From: Vibrio stylophorae
GTDB lineage: Bacteria; Pseudomonadota; Gammaproteobacteria; Enterobacterales; Vibrionaceae
DNA: 64,000 nt
Reading direction: 5' to 3'
Assembly: GCF_921293875.1 (NCBI RefSeq)
Contig: NZ_CAKLDI010000001.1
Span: 372,001 to 436,000 of the forward strand
Position 1 is the stretch's first letter; each line of letters starts with the position of its first letter. The position numbers and the translations under genes were made by a program. Positions 7,308 to 18,223 of this stretch are shown here, in pieces. The notes below the pieces were generated by a model. The model searched no databases. It saw nothing but the letters and a program-made list of their open reading frames with translations, and was not told where the DNA came from.

Positions 7308-10300
7308 GTGACAGGAAGTAGAATCAAACAACAAATCGAAGCACAACTGAAGCAACGAATTCTTTTGATTGATGGTGGTATGGGCACCATGATCCAAGGC
7401 TATAGCCTCAGTGAATCTGACTACCGTGGTGAGCGCTTTGCGAATTGGCATTGCGACGTCAAAGGCAACAATGATTTGTTAGTGCTCACTCAGCCTAAGA
7501 TCATTGCTGATATCCATGATGCTTATTTAGCTGCGGGTGCGGACATTATTGAAACCAATACCTTTAATGCCACCACCATTGCCATGGCTGATTATGAGAT
7601 GCAATCGCTCAGTCGTGAAATTAACCTGCAAGCGGCGACCATTGCACGTCGATTGGCTGATCAGTGGAGTGCTGAAACGCCAAATAAACCACGCTATGTT
7701 GCTGGCGTATTAGGTCCTACCAACCGAACCTGTTCGATTTCACCGGATGTGAATGACCCTGGTTACCGCAATGTCAGTTTTGATCAGTTAGTGACGGCTT
7801 ACATGGAGTCCACTGAAGCGCTCATTGAAGGCGGCGCTGATATCATTTTGATTGAAACCATCTTTGATACTCTCAATGCTAAAGCCGCTGCATTTGCGAT
7901 TGACTCGGTCTTTGAATCCTTAGGTTACAGCTTGCCGGTGATGATCTCTGGCACCATTACCGATGCCTCGGGGCGCACACTTTCCGGTCAAACCACAGAA
8001 GCTTTTTATAATGCGCTGCGCCACGTTAACCCCATCTCCTTTGGTTTGAACTGTGCCTTGGGCCCTGATGAGCTGCGTCCCTATGTGGAAGAATTATCGC
8101 GCATCAGCGAATGTGCTGTATCCGCCCATCCCAACGCAGGTTTACCCAACGCCTTTGGTGAATACGATTTGTCACCAGAAGATATGGCGGAGCATATTGC
8201 CGAGTGGGCGCAATCTGGCTTTTTAAATATGGTGGGGGGCTGCTGTGGTACCACGCCTGAGCATATTGCCGCTATGGCCGAAGCGGTTGAAGGTGTGACG
8301 CCGCGCGCTAAACCTCAGCTGCAAGTGGCTTGTCGTCTCTCTGGACTTGAGCCGCTGACTATTTTACCTGAAACCTTGTTTGTGAATGTCGGTGAACGAA
8401 CCAACGTGACGGGCTCAGCTCGATTTAAGCGACTGATCAAAGAGGAAAAATATGATGAGGCCTTAGAGGTTGCGCAGCAGCAGGTGGAAAATGGCGCGCA
8501 GATCATCGACATCAATATGGATGAAGGGATGCTGGATGCGTTGGCATGCATGCAGCGTTTTCTCAATCTTTGTGCCTCTGAGCCTGAAATTGCCAAAGTG
8601 CCGGTGATGGTCGACTCCTCAAAATGGGAAGTGATTGAGGCGGGTTTAAAGTGCATTCAAGGCAAGGGAATCGTGAACTCCATCTCGCTCAAAGAGGGGG
8701 AAGAGAAATTCCTTCATCAAGCTAAGCTGGTTCGTCGTTATGGCGCTGCGGTGATCGTCATGGCTTTTGATGAGGTGGGACAAGCCGATACCCGTGAGCG
8801 CAAGATTGAAATCTGTCGCCGCGCTTATCATCTGTTGGTGGAGAAGGTTGGTTTTCCGCCAGAAGATATCATCTTTGACCCCAATATCTTTGCCGTCGCG
8901 ACGGGGATTGAGGAGCACAATAATTACGCGGTTGATTTTATTGAGGCTGTGGCGGATATCAAACGCGAGCTGCCGCATGCGATGATTTCAGGCGGCGTCT
9001 CTAACGTGTCCTTCTCCTTTCGCGGCAATAACTACGTGCGCGAAGCCATTCATGCGGTATTCCTCTACCACTGTTTTAAAAACGGTATGGATATGGGGAT
9101 CGTCAACGCAGGTCAGCTTGAGATCTATGACAATGTGCCTGATGAATTGCGTGAAGCCGTTGAAGATGTGGTGCTCAATCGTCGTGATGATGGCACGGAA
9201 CGTCTGCTTGAAATTGCCGATAAATATCGTGAAAACGCCGTGGGCCACGAGGTGGATAACAGTGCTGCTGAGTGGCGCACTTGGCCCGTGGAAAAGCGCC
9301 TTGAGCATGCGCTGGTCAAAGGGATCACTGAGTTTATTGTGGAAGATACTGAAGTCGCGCGCGCGCAAGCCAGTAAACCCTTAGAAGTCATTGAAGGGCC
9401 ACTGATGTCAGGCATGAACGTAGTGGGCGATCTCTTCGGTGAGGGCAAAATGTTCTTGCCGCAGGTGGTTAAATCAGCGCGAGTGATGAAGCAAGCGGTG
9501 GCCTATCTTGAGCCCTATATCAATGCACAAAAACAGGCGGGGCAAAGTAACGGTAAAATTTTGCTCGCCACAGTGAAAGGCGATGTGCATGACATTGGTA
9601 AGAACATTGTGGGCGTGGTGCTGCAGTGCAATAACTTTGAGATCATCGATCTTGGGGTGATGGTGCCTTGTGAGAAGATCCTGCAAGTGGCCAAAGAGGA
9701 GCAGGTGGACATTATTGGCTTGAGTGGCTTAATCACCCCATCTTTGGATGAAATGGTGCATGTTGCCAAAGAGATGGAGCGTCAAGGCTTTGATTTGCCC
9801 TTGATGATTGGTGGGGCCACCACCTCAAAAGCACATACCGCGGTGAAGATTGAGCAAAACTATAGTGAGCCTGTGGTTTATGTGCCCAATGCATCGCGCG
9901 CTGTGGGGGTTTGTACCTCGCTGTTAGCACCACATTTGAAGCCTGATTTTGTTGCACGTCTTAACGATGAATATGAGATTGTGCGCGAGCAACATGCACG
10001 TAAAACGCCGCGCACGAAACCAGTGTCGCTGCAGGCTGCGCGTGACAATGCGGTGCCTTTGGATTGGCAAAATTATCAGCCGCCAGCACCGGTGCAACCT
10101 GGCGTGCATTGTTATGATCAAGTCTCGGTTACAACCTTGCGTCAATATATCGATTGGACGCCTTTCTTTATGACCTGGTCATTGTCGGGCAAATATCCGG
10201 CCATTTTGCAGCATGAGCTGGTGGGTGAAGAGGCGCAAAAGCTATTCGCCGATGCCAACGAATGGCTGGATCGTATTGAACAAGAAGGCTTAATGCAGGC

Positions 10301-11018
10301 CAAAGGGGTGTGCGGCATTTTCCCTGCAAACCGCGTTGATGATGATATCGAAGTGTATCTTGATGAGTCACGGCAGCAATGTCGCGTGCGTTTGCATCAT
10401 CTTCGTCAGCAGACACAAAAGCGAAACGGTCCTAATTATTGTTTGAGTGATTATGTTGCGCCGAAAAGCGCGGCACTTGCGGATTGGATTGGTGCCTTTG
10501 CGGTAACTGGTGGTATCGGTGAAGAGGCGCTAGCCAATGCCTATAAAGCCAAGGGTGATGACTATAACGCCATTATGATTCAGGCGGTGGCCGATCGCTT
10601 GGCAGAAGCTTTTGCGGAATATTTGCATCAAGAAGTGCGTACTAAAATTTGGGGTTTCTGTCCTGATGAGGAACTCAGTAACGCAGAGCTCATTCGAGAA
10701 AACTACCAAGGGATCCGTCCGGCGCCCGGTTATCCTGCGTGTCCAGAGCATACAGAAAAACAGGCCATTTGGGATTTGCTCAATGTTGAGGCGCATACGG
10801 GCATGCAGCTGACCACAAGTTATGCGATGTGGCCAGGCGCTTCGGTATCAGGATGGATCTTCTCTCATCCTGAGTCTCGCTATTTCGCTGTGGCACAGAT
10901 TCAAGAGGATCAACTGCAAGACTATGCTAAGCGCAAAGGTTGGGATTTAGAAACGGCTGAAAAGTGGTTGGCACCTAACTTAGAGCTTAAAGCAAGCAAA
11001 GTGGTAGTCACTGCGTAA
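7308..11018 (+). CDS. metH: Cobalamin-dependent methionine synthase (MetH)
   Basis: 1236 residues. It transfers the methyl group of methyltetrahydrofolate to homocysteine via cob(I)alamin. Domains in order: homocysteine-binding with the zinc ligands (LNCALG, then GGCCGTT), pterin-binding ([22 protein letters not shown]), B12-binding with DVHDIGKN carrying the axial His, and the SAM activation domain ([15 protein letters not shown]). I prefer GTG at 7308: it gives a family-length N-terminus and places the axial His at residue 761, close to E. coli His759. An in-frame ATG at 7272 would add 12 residues but has no visible Shine-Dalgarno; neither site is strong. MetJ-like boxes lie upstream and a terminator follows. 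Confidence 0.97.
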   Translation: MTGSRIKQQIEAQLKQRILLIDGGMGTMIQGYSLSESDYRGERFANWHCDVKGNNDLLVLTQPKIIADIHDAYLAAGADIIETNTFNATTIAMADYEMQSLSREINLQAATIARRLADQWSAETPNKPRYVAGVLGPTNRTCSISPDVNDPGYRNVSFDQLVTAYMESTEALIEGGADIILIETIFDTLNAKAAAFAIDSVFESLGYSLPVMISGTITDASGRTLSGQTTEAFYNALRHVNPISFGLNCALGPDELRPYVEELSRISECAVSAHPNAGLPNAFGEYDLSPEDMAEHIAEWAQSGFLNMVGGCCGTTPEHIAAMAEAVEGVTPRAKPQLQVACRLSGLEPLTILPETLFVNVGERTNVTGSARFKRLIKEEKYDEALEVAQQQVENGAQIIDINMDEGMLDALACMQRFLNLCASEPEIAKVPVMVDSSKWEVIEAGLKCIQGKGIVNSISLKEGEEKFLHQAKLVRRYGAAVIVMAFDEVGQADTRERKIEICRRAYHLLVEKVGFPPEDIIFDPNIFAVATGIEEHNNYAVDFIEAVADIKRELPHAMISGGVSNVSFSFRGNNYVREAIHAVFLYHCFKNGMDMGIVNAGQLEIYDNVPDELREAVEDVVLNRRDDGTERLLEIADKYRENAVGHEVDNSAAEWRTWPVEKRLEHALVKGITEFIVEDTEVARAQASKPLEVIEGPLMSGMNVVGDLFGEGKMFLPQVVKSARVMKQAVAYLEPYINAQKQAGQSNGKILLATVKGDVHDIGKNIVGVVLQCNNFEIIDLGVMVPCEKILQVAKEEQVDIIGLSGLITPSLDEMVHVAKEMERQGFDLPLMIGGATTSKAHTAVKIEQNYSEPVVYVPNASRAVGVCTSLLAPHLKPDFVARLNDEYEIVREQHARKTPRTKPVSLQAARDNAVPLDWQNYQPPAPVQPGVHCYDQVSVTTLRQYIDWTPFFMTWSLSGKYPAILQHELVGEEAQKLFADANEWLDRIEQEGLMQAKGVCGIFPANRVDDDIEVYLDESRQQCRVRLHHLRQQTQKRNGPNYCLSDYVAPKSAALADWIGAFAVTGGIGEEALANAYKAKGDDYNAIMIQAVADRLAEAFAEYLHQEVRTKIWGFCPDEELSNAELIRENYQGIRPAPGYPACPEHTEKQAIWDLLNVEAHTGMQLTTSYAMWPGASVSGWIFSHPESRYFAVAQIQEDQLQDYAKRKGWDLETAEKWLAPNLELKASKVVVTA

Positions 11019-11067
11019 GCGGGTAAGTTTGTGGTTCCTCAGTGAAGATTTGATCATCTTTAGCAAT

Positions 11068-11095
11068 AAAAAGGCGCGAAATTCGCGCCTTTTTT
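11068..11095. terminator. Terminator between metH and lysC
   Basis: AAAAAGGCGCGAATTTCGCGCC-type hairpin (arms AAAAAGGCGCGA and TCGCGCCTTTTT around AAT) followed by T's. It lies between two convergent genes and is usable from both sides. Confidence 0.88.
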
Positions 11096-11116
11096 GAACC
11101 ATTGCTGCTGTGTTGT

Positions 11117-12463
11117 TTATTCAAAAAGTGCTTCATGCAGTTTTTGAATCACCTCTTTGGCTTCATCGGCTGAGACCATAAAGCACAGGTTATGGGTGCT
11201 CGCACCGTAGCAAATCATTCGAATATTATGATCTTCTAGGGTTTCAAATACCGCTTTGCTGGCACCTTTGGTGTGACTCATTTGGTTACCAATCAGCGCA
11301 ACCAAGCTCAGGTTTTGCTCGACTTCAACGCGGCATAGCTCTGAGAGCTCTTCAAGGGCTGCTGCTGGAAGTTGCGGCGCGCCGCCACTGGTGTCGGTTT
11401 TATCTAAGGTCAGTGCCACACTTACTTCTGAGGTGGTAATCAGATCGACCGAGATGCGATGCTTGGCCAAAATCTTAAAGACTTCAGCAAGAAAACCGTA
11501 GGCATGGAACATATTTAGGCTGTGCAAAGTGACCATGGTTTGGTTGTTGCGCAGCGCTAAAGCGCGGAACAGCGGTGAGCTGTCAGCTGATTTACGGACC
11601 CAAGTGCCGCCTTGTTCTGGCGCTTTTGATGAGCCAACAAAGACAGGAATTTGCTGGCGAATTGCTGGGATCAGTGTCGATGGGTGCAAAATTTTAGCGC
11701 CGAAGTTCGCCATTTCAGAGGCTTCACTAAAGCTGATTTCTGCAATTGGGCCAGCTTTGGGGGCAATGCGGGGATCTGTGGTGTAGATACCCGGAACATC
11801 GGTCCAGATCTCAAGGGTGCCCGCATCAATGGCTTCAGCAAGAAGCGCGGCGCTGTAATCACTACCACCACGACCTAGGGTGGTGGTATTGCCTTGCGCA
11901 TCACGGCCTATAAAACCTTGTGATACGATCATCTGCTGTTGGCACAGCGGTGCCAGCTGGGATTGTACCAATTCGCGAATGGCTTCCAGTTGTGGCTGGG
12001 CGCGGCCAAATTGATCATCGGTACGCATCACATCGCGAATATCGAAACGCGCTGCATTATTGCCGCGTTCGCGAAGCAGTTGCGCAAAAATATGGGTTGA
12101 TAGCAATTCACCACAGGCAACCAGTGCATCTGTGGTTTGCACTGACGATGCCATGGCTGCTGTTTTTGCCAGTGTAGCGACATCATCGAGTAGCGCATCA
12201 ATATCAGATTTGACGCTATCGCCTTGTTGCAGATCATCCAAAATGCTGTAGTGAATTTGCTGCAGTTGGCTAAGTAGTGCTTGCTGACGGGCGGCATCAA
12301 CGCCATTGGCCAGTTCGACCAATAGGTTGGTAACACCTGAGCAGGCACTGATAATCACTAAACGTGTTGAAGGGTTGTTTTCCACCACTTGCGCACTGAG
12401 GCTCATGGCTTGAAAATCGGCCACCGAGGTGCCGCCGAATTTTGCTACGGTAATAGGGCTCAC
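11117..12463 (-). CDS. lysC: Lysine-sensitive aspartokinase III (LysC)
   Basis: 448 residues, matching E. coli LysC along its length. It phosphorylates aspartate, the first step towards lysine and DAP. The kinase part has VAKFGGTSVADF at the N-terminus, TTLGRGGSDYSAALLAEA and IWTDVPGIYTTDPR. The C-terminal ACT pair has VDLITTSEVSVALTLD (lysine-binding region) and RMICYGASTHNLCFMV. It starts at GTG with GGAG eight bases upstream. There is no homoserine dehydrogenase fusion, so it is the monofunctional LysC class. A lysine riboswitch and a sigma70 promoter precede it, so it should be repressed by lysine at the RNA level as well as by feedback inhibition. Confidence 0.96.
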   Translation of the reverse strand: MSPITVAKFGGTSVADFQAMSLSAQVVENNPSTRLVIISACSGVTNLLVELANGVDAARQQALLSQLQQIHYSILDDLQQGDSVKSDIDALLDDVATLAKTAAMASSVQTTDALVACGELLSTHIFAQLLRERGNNAARFDIRDVMRTDDQFGRAQPQLEAIRELVQSQLAPLCQQQMIVSQGFIGRDAQGNTTTLGRGGSDYSAALLAEAIDAGTLEIWTDVPGIYTTDPRIAPKAGPIAEISFSEASEMANFGAKILHPSTLIPAIRQQIPVFVGSSKAPEQGGTWVRKSADSSPLFRALALRNNQTMVTLHSLNMFHAYGFLAEVFKILAKHRISVDLITTSEVSVALTLDKTDTSGGAPQLPAAALEELSELCRVEVEQNLSLVALIGNQMSHTKGASKAVFETLEDHNIRMICYGASTHNLCFMVSADEAKEVIQKLHEALFE

Positions 12464-12509
12464 TTGTGTAACTCCGCGTAATTACTTCATGTTGCGGGAT
12501 AATTCCCAA

Positions 12510-12570
12510 CGTCCATTGTTAGGAGAGCTGACGTGGCGGGGCGTAAGCGGGTGCCATATCAGAAGCTCTC
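12510..12570 (-). promoter_or_regulatory. Expression-platform hairpin of the lysC riboswitch
   Basis: In RNA sense, GGAGAG-CTGA-TGGC of the 3' side of the aptamer can pair with GCCA-TCAG-CTCTCC further on, giving about 14 base pairs with a GC-rich loop. It shares the P1 strand with the aptamer, so the two are exclusive. No T run follows, which argues against a simple intrinsic terminator. Confidence 0.5.
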
Positions 12571-12718
12571 CACCGCCGATGGCGGTGACAGCCCGAGGGA
12601 TTCAGCCCTCGTAGCCGACCTTTGCCCGTCCCGCAGGCATTGGCCTCGGCGTTACTCCCCTGATCGTCGGACTTGAGCGGGTCTCCCCGACGACTACCTG
12701 AGTAACGCACCTCTTCTG
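12558..12718 (-). ncRNA. Lysine riboswitch (L box) upstream of lysC
   Basis: Read on the minus strand it carries the conserved L-box elements in order: AGAAGAGGTGCGTTACTCAG at the 5' side, AGGGGAGTAACGCCGAGG, then GGCTACGAGGGCTGAATCCC, GGGCTGTCACCGCC and a closing GGAGAGCTTCTGAT strand pairing with the 5' AGAAG. This follows the E. coli lysC leader closely. It begins a short distance after the predicted promoter and ends about 95 bases before the lysC start, so it senses lysine and controls lysC expression. Confidence 0.93.
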
Positions 12719-12751
12719 AGTGATCGCATCATGCGATTTGAAGATGCACTA

Positions 12752-12780
12752 TTGATAAACAGTTGTGGTTATTTTGTCAA
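12752..12780 (-). promoter_or_regulatory. sigma70 promoter of lysC leader
   Basis: On the minus strand TTGACA (perfect -35, 12775-12780) is followed after 17 bases by TATCAA (-10, 12752-12757). It fires into the lysine riboswitch. Confidence 0.72.
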
Positions 12781-12795
12781 CAATCACAAACGTCT

Positions 12796-14523
12796 TTATT
12801 TTTCTGTTGGTTGATTTTCTATACGGCGCAGGTCGATCTGTGCTTTGAGTGAGGCATCCATACTCACATCTTGGTTTGGAAATAGCATTGCGGCCTCACG
12901 CTGAATCTGCGCGATTTGAACATCATCCTTAAGGAGATAGCAGGCTATTAACATATCTCGGTAGAGATCCAGCTCGACACGATGCGTGGTGTATCTTTTC
13001 GCCCAGTTCAGGTAGTTGCGCGCAGCAGTTAAATCGTTGGTTGTAACTGCGAGAGCGAGTTGCTGCTGATATAGGGTTGCCTGATATTGCTGTGGCTGTG
13101 CTCTGGTGTTGAAGATGGTGTGCTGCTGTAAAAAGGTGGACTGAGCCGTATCATGATGAGCGATACGATGTAGTTGCATTGATGTATGTAGTGCGGTGAT
13201 GACGAATAGACTCAGCGTGATGCAAAGCACAGGTATGGCAAATTTGAACGTTTTATTTGCCCAAGTTGCAATGGCATAGGGCTGGCTTTTTCGTGGTGTA
13301 AAATAGCAAACAATGAGTAGAAAGGTGAGCCAATAAGGTAAAGCGTTTTCAAATGGGCTCGATGTCAGCAACTGCATCAATAACGGTAAGATGATCGCAA
13401 GGTAAGTGATTTGCTGACTATGATGTTGTGATTTAGCCAGTGATATCAGCACATAAGCAAAAATAACACAGCCAATCAGTGGTATGACGCCGCCTTCAAC
13501 CACCCAATAGAGCAGCTCGCTATTCGGATGCGAAGGGTAATGGGTCATGTTTGTTGGCATGATGCCTTGCACCGCATACTGCTGAGCGATGATTTGCCCA
13601 AAGTTGCCATAGCCATAACCAAGCCAAGGCTGCTTCAGAAAGAGAACCAACGTTTGTTGCCAAAGCGTGAGTTGTGATGAGATATCATGCCAATTGAATT
13701 GTGAAAGACGCTCAATATAACCTTGCAGCAATAATTGGAAGACAAAAGCAGTGGCTAGCAAAGTGACTAGAAAATAGAGGCGTTTTTTACGATGGGCTTG
13801 CCAATGACCGTAGATGAGTAGCGCTAGAGACACACAGAAAATCAGTAGTTGCTTGAATGCATGGATTTCGAGCAAAAGGCTCAAGAATAAAACGCAGCTA
13901 AGAAGCGTGGCTGCATCAGACCAGCGATATGCAGTTGAACGATGAACATAGAGGTAGCAAGACAGTACTGCGGCGATGAGCAAAAATGCGCTGAGGCTTT
14001 CTTTGTACTCAAATATACCGTATTGCATATCAGATAGTTCAGGCGTGAAATATAATCGCTGTCCCCACACGAATAGTGTTTCGATGACTGCAGCGCTAAC
14101 AATGAGCCAGAATTGTGCGTTTTTACGACGTAGATGAATTTGCTGCCAAGCGATAAAAAATAAACCACCACTCCAAAGACCAACCATGCGCAGTAGGCTG
14201 GATGATGATTCTGTTGTCGAATAGAAGAATGGGATGGAGAGCAGTAAACAGATGCTTGTGATTGCTACGCTATAGCGATTGAGCTGAACATTGCCTCGGA
14301 TGAATGCCTGTGCAATCCCTAAAACGATAGCGAAACCAAAGGGAAGAATGGATAGCACATTAAAAGGTAACTCAAGTCCTTCACGACCAGAGTGTGGTTG
14401 AAAGTAATGCATGGTCCCTAAGTAAAACAATGCAATACATGTGAAAAAAGGCAGAGCCAGTGATTTCTCACTGGCTTGCATGGGTTCAAGTTGCGTTCCT
14501 TGTAGATAGAGTGTCTTGCTCAT
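12796..14523 (-). CDS. pglL: PglL-like protein O-oligosaccharyltransferase (Wzy_C superfamily)
   Basis: 575 residues with about 11-12 membrane helices and a soluble C-terminal part (from about residue 440) of helical, TPR-like character. The motif QPWLGYGYGNFG before a periplasmic loop containing HYPSHPNSELLYWVVEGG is typical of the Wzy_C region of O-antigen ligases and PglL enzymes, whose conserved His is needed for transfer. PglL-type enzymes move lipid-linked glycans onto Ser/Thr of periplasmic proteins. The gene lies between lysC and uvrA, the place of the characterised PglL of V. cholerae (from memory). It starts three bases after uvrA stops, so it may be translationally coupled. WaaL or a polymerase remains possible. 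Confidence 0.68.
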   Translation of the reverse strand: MSKTLYLQGTQLEPMQASEKSLALPFFTCIALFYLGTMHYFQPHSGREGLELPFNVLSILPFGFAIVLGIAQAFIRGNVQLNRYSVAITSICLLLSIPFFYSTTESSSSLLRMVGLWSGGLFFIAWQQIHLRRKNAQFWLIVSAAVIETLFVWGQRLYFTPELSDMQYGIFEYKESLSAFLLIAAVLSCYLYVHRSTAYRWSDAATLLSCVLFLSLLLEIHAFKQLLIFCVSLALLIYGHWQAHRKKRLYFLVTLLATAFVFQLLLQGYIERLSQFNWHDISSQLTLWQQTLVLFLKQPWLGYGYGNFGQIIAQQYAVQGIMPTNMTHYPSHPNSELLYWVVEGGVIPLIGCVIFAYVLISLAKSQHHSQQITYLAIILPLLMQLLTSSPFENALPYWLTFLLIVCYFTPRKSQPYAIATWANKTFKFAIPVLCITLSLFVITALHTSMQLHRIAHHDTAQSTFLQQHTIFNTRAQPQQYQATLYQQQLALAVTTNDLTAARNYLNWAKRYTTHRVELDLYRDMLIACYLLKDDVQIAQIQREAAMLFPNQDVSMDASLKAQIDLRRIENQPTEK

Positions 14524-14526
14524 CGG

Positions 14527-17364
14527 TTATGATTTTTTAATGTGCAACATCGGTTTTAAGAAATGCGCCGTGTGCGATCCTTTCACTTGAGCCACTTGCT
14601 CTGGTGTGCCTTGGGCAATAATTTCACCACCGCCGTTGCCGCCTTCAGGGCCGAGATCCACAATCCAATCAGCTGTTTTAATAACATCAAGGTTGTGCTC
14701 AATCACCACCACGGTATTGCCATGATCACGCAGACGATGCAAAACGGTCAGTAGCTGCTTGATATCATGGAAATGTAGACCTGTGGTTGGCTCATCCAAA
14801 ATATACAGCGTTTTACCTGTATCGCGTTTTGATAGTTCTCGCGCCAATTTAACGCGTTGTGCTTCACCACCGGAGAGGGTGGTCGCGGCTTGGCCAAGGC
14901 GAACATAAGATAAACCGACATCGATTAAGGTTTGCAGTTTTCGCGCAATTACGGGAACTGGGTCAAAGAATTCACGTGCATCTTCGACAGTCATTTCAAG
15001 CACATCGTCGATGGATTTACCTTTGTATTGAATCTCCAGTGTTTCGCGGTTGTAGCGTTTTCCTTTACAGCTATCACAAGGCACATAGACATCCGGTAAG
15101 AAGTGCATTTCAACTTTGATCACACCATCGCCCTGACAGGCTTCGCAGCGACCGCCGCGCACGTTAAAGCTAAAGCGGCCTACTTTATAGCCGCGCGCGC
15201 GTGACTCTTGCGTGCCAGCAAATAGTTCACGAATTGGGGTAAAGATCCCTGTGTAGGTGGCTGGGTTTGAACGCGGCGTACGACCAATAGGACTTTGATC
15301 AATATCGATCACTTTATCAAACTGATCCAAACCTTGAATTGCTTGATAAGGAGCCGGCTCATTGACAGTTGCACCATTGAGATCGCGATGGGCAATACGG
15401 AAGAAGGTGTCGTTAATTAAGGTTGATTTACCCGAGCCAGAAACGCCAGTTACACAGGTAAATAAGCCGACAGGTAAGGTTAAATTAACGGCTTTGAGGT
15501 TATTACCTGTCGCGCCTTTTAAGGTGACAACGCGTTTGGGATCGAAGGCCACGCGCTCAGTTGGTAACTCAATCTGTTGTTGGCCGCTGAGATATTGGCC
15601 TGTGAGTGATTCTGGGGTGTCAATAATGGCTTGATAGTCACCCGCTGCAACCACTTGGCCACCATGCACACCAGCACCTGGACCGATATCGACGATATAG
15701 TCGGCTTGGCGAATGGCATCCTCGTCGTGCTCAACCACCACCACGGTATTGCCAAGATCACGAAGATGATTCAAGGTTTTGAGTAGTCGCTCGTTATCAC
15801 GTTGATGCAAACCAATGGATGGCTCATCAAGAACATACATAACACCCACCAACCCAGCACCAATTTGGCTTGCCAAACGGATCCGCTGTGCTTCACCACC
15901 AGAAAGGGTCTCTGCACTGCGTGAGAGATTCAGGTAATTGAGGCCGACGTTAACCAAGAAGGAGAGGCGTTCGCGAATCTCTTTCAGTACTTTTTCGGCA
16001 ATTTGCGCTTTTTGCCCGCTAAATTTCAGCGAGTCAAAAAAGTCCATGGCCTGTTGAATGCTCATTTCGCAGATTTGCGGTAGGTTCGTTTGATCAATAA
16101 AGACATGGCGAGCTTCGAGGCGTAAACGCGAACCATCACAACTGGCGCAAGGTTTGGTCGACACATACTTGGCTAACTCTTCACGGACGGCATTGGACTC
16201 CGTGTCGTGATAACGACGAGCAAGATTATTCAAAATCCCTTCAAAGGGGTGGCGTTTTACGCGGGTATCACCACGGTCATTGACATAGCGAAACTCAATT
16301 TCTTCATTGCCTGATCCATGCAAAATGATGTTTTGAATCTTTTGCGGGAGTGCATTAAAAGGCGCATGCAGATCAAAGCCATAATGCTCTGCTAGTGAAT
16401 TGAGCATTTGGAAATAATAGAAATTACGTTGATCCCAGCCGCGAATTGCTCCGCCAGCAAGACTGAGTTCGGCATTTTGCACCACACGATTGGCATCAAA
16501 ATATTGCTGAACGCCTAAACCATCACAGGTTGGGCAAGCGCCTGCTGGATTGTTAAAGGAGAATAGGCGAGGCTCAAGCTCAGCCATACTGTAGCCACAA
16601 TGGTTACAGGCAAAATTGGCTGAGAAAATTTTGTTGTGCGCTTCAATCTCTTCCATGGAAGCGATATGCACTAAGCCGCCGGAAAGCTCCAGTGCCGTTT
16701 CAAAAGATTCAGCCAAGCGCTGCTTAAGATCATCACGCACCTTAAAGCGATCCACCACCACTTCGATGGTATGTTTTTTATGAAGCTCAAGCTTTGGTGG
16801 ATCGGAAAGATCGCACACATCACCATCAATGCGTGCACGAATAAATCCTTGAGCGGCTAGATTGGCCAGCGTTTTCACATGCTCCCCTTTACGCTCGCGT
16901 ACAATCGGAGCAAGGAGCATCAACTTGCTGCCTTCAGGCAAGTTCAGAACTTCATCCACCATCTGGCTGACGGTTTGTGCGGCCAGCGGCGTGTCGTGGG
17001 TTGGGCATCGAGGTTCACCGACGCGCGCATAAAGCAAGCGAAGATAGTCATAGACTTCGGTGATGGTCCCCACCGTTGAGCGTGGGTTATGGGAGGTTGA
17101 TTTTTGCTCAATGGAGATCGCAGGCGACAATCCTTCAATATGATCCACATCGGGTTTTTCCATCAAAGATAGAAATTGACGAGCGTAAGCAGACAGTGAT
17201 TCCACATAGCGGCGCTGCCCTTCGGCATAGAGGGTGTCAAAGGCTAAGGAGGACTTTCCTGAGCCTGAGAGGCCGGTGATCACAATGAGTTTATCGCGAG
17301 GGAGCTCAAGACTGATATTTTTTAGATTATGGGTGCGAGCTCCGCGGACTTCGATATGGTTCAT
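14527..17364 (-). CDS. uvrA: Excinuclease ABC subunit A (UvrA)
   Basis: 945 residues, the normal UvrA length. It is the damage-recognition ATPase of nucleotide excision repair that loads UvrB. There are two ABC modules: Walker [15 protein letters not shown] near residue 31 and [14 protein letters not shown] near 645, each with an LSGGEAQR signature. Zinc-module cysteines appear in [14 protein letters not shown]...CPTCDGLG and [16 protein letters not shown]...[19 protein letters not shown] and [11 protein letters not shown] are diagnostic. It is divergent from ssb around an SOS box, so both should rise after DNA damage. Confidence 0.98.
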   Translation of the reverse strand: MNHIEVRGARTHNLKNISLELPRDKLIVITGLSGSGKSSLAFDTLYAEGQRRYVESLSAYARQFLSLMEKPDVDHIEGLSPAISIEQKSTSHNPRSTVGTITEVYDYLRLLYARVGEPRCPTHDTPLAAQTVSQMVDEVLNLPEGSKLMLLAPIVRERKGEHVKTLANLAAQGFIRARIDGDVCDLSDPPKLELHKKHTIEVVVDRFKVRDDLKQRLAESFETALELSGGLVHIASMEEIEAHNKIFSANFACNHCGYSMAELEPRLFSFNNPAGACPTCDGLGVQQYFDANRVVQNAELSLAGGAIRGWDQRNFYYFQMLNSLAEHYGFDLHAPFNALPQKIQNIILHGSGNEEIEFRYVNDRGDTRVKRHPFEGILNNLARRYHDTESNAVREELAKYVSTKPCASCDGSRLRLEARHVFIDQTNLPQICEMSIQQAMDFFDSLKFSGQKAQIAEKVLKEIRERLSFLVNVGLNYLNLSRSAETLSGGEAQRIRLASQIGAGLVGVMYVLDEPSIGLHQRDNERLLKTLNHLRDLGNTVVVVEHDEDAIRQADYIVDIGPGAGVHGGQVVAAGDYQAIIDTPESLTGQYLSGQQQIELPTERVAFDPKRVVTLKGATGNNLKAVNLTLPVGLFTCVTGVSGSGKSTLINDTFFRIAHRDLNGATVNEPAPYQAIQGLDQFDKVIDIDQSPIGRTPRSNPATYTGIFTPIRELFAGTQESRARGYKVGRFSFNVRGGRCEACQGDGVIKVEMHFLPDVYVPCDSCKGKRYNRETLEIQYKGKSIDDVLEMTVEDAREFFDPVPVIARKLQTLIDVGLSYVRLGQAATTLSGGEAQRVKLARELSKRDTGKTLYILDEPTTGLHFHDIKQLLTVLHRLRDHGNTVVVIEHNLDVIKTADWIVDLGPEGGNGGGEIIAQGTPEQVAQVKGSHTAHFLKPMLHIKKS

Positions 17365-17432
17365 AACACTACTTCACTGAGCAAATGACGAGCAGCAAGT
17401 ATCGCACAGCGGGAAAAATACGCAATCACTAA

Positions 17433-17448
17433 CTGTGATTATACACAG
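17433..17448. promoter_or_regulatory. LexA (SOS) box between uvrA and ssb
   Basis: CTGTGATTATACACAG, a perfect CTGT-N8-ACAG palindrome with an AT-rich centre, in the 215-bp gap between divergent uvrA and ssb. The same arrangement is known in E. coli. Confidence 0.88.
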
Positions 17449-17579
17449 TGGTTTTTCCGTGCTAATCTTGAGATCTGCGCCTGTTTTCGCGCTATGGTTT
17501 TGACCACGAAGCGTGGTAAACTCGTCCGTTATTTTCAGTGGCGCAATGATGCGTCCATCAACTAGATCTGGAGCTCATT

Positions 17580-18128
17580 ATGGCCAGTCGTGGCGTCAAT
17601 AAAGTTATTCTTGTAGGTCACTTGGGTAACGATCCTGAAATCCGTTATATGCCAAATGGCGGTGCCGTTGCCAATATCACTGTGGCAACCTCTGAATCAT
17701 GGCGTGATAAAAACACCGGTGAACAGCGTGAAAAAACTGAATGGCACCGTGTGGCGCTGTTTGGCAAAGTCGCTGAAGTGGCTGGTGAGTACCTGAAAAA
17801 AGGTTCACAAGTTTACATTGAAGGCCAATTACAAACCCGTAAATGGCAAGATCAAAACGGCCAAGAGCGTTACACCACGGAAGTGGTTGTACAAGGCTTT
17901 AACGGCAGCATGCAAATGCTAGGTGGTCGTCAAGGTGGCGGTGCTTCAGCACAGCAACAAGGCGGTTGGGGTCAACCTCAGCAACCTGCGCCACAAGCTC
18001 AGCAACAACAAGCGCCTTATCAAGCGCAGCAGCAATCTTACAATGCGCCTCAGCAGTCGGCTCCGCAACAATCTGCGCCGCAGTACAATGAGCCACCAAT
18101 GGATTTTGAAGACGACATTCCGTTCTAA
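17580..18128 (+). CDS. ssb: Single-stranded DNA-binding protein (SSB)
   Basis: 182 residues. An N-terminal OB fold (about 1-112) contains [22 protein letters not shown] and [25 protein letters not shown] Gly/Gln/Pro-rich linker (about 118-172) with repeated QQ and APQ units follows, and the C-terminus is the acidic tip MDFEDDIPF that docks partner proteins. It binds ssDNA as a tetramer in replication, recombination and repair. The ATG follows a GGAG site. It is divergent from uvrA around an SOS box and followed by its own terminator. Confidence 0.98.
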   Translation: MASRGVNKVILVGHLGNDPEIRYMPNGGAVANITVATSESWRDKNTGEQREKTEWHRVALFGKVAEVAGEYLKKGSQVYIEGQLQTRKWQDQNGQERYTTEVVVQGFNGSMQMLGGRQGGGASAQQQGGWGQPQQPAPQAQQQQAPYQAQQQSYNAPQQSAPQQSAPQYNEPPMDFEDDIPF

Positions 18129-18158
18129 TTTCGATGAGAACCATGTTTCTTTGATTAG

Positions 18159-18186
18159 AAAAAAACCGCGCTTGGCGCGGTTTTTT
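18159..18186 (+). terminator. ssb terminator
   Basis: AAAAAACCGCGC-TTG-GCGCGGTTTTTT hairpin and T run, 30 bp after the ssb stop. Confidence 0.9.
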
Positions 18187-18223
18187 GTTTTTAGCGAATA
18201 AGCTTGGTCGCAATAACGCTTTT

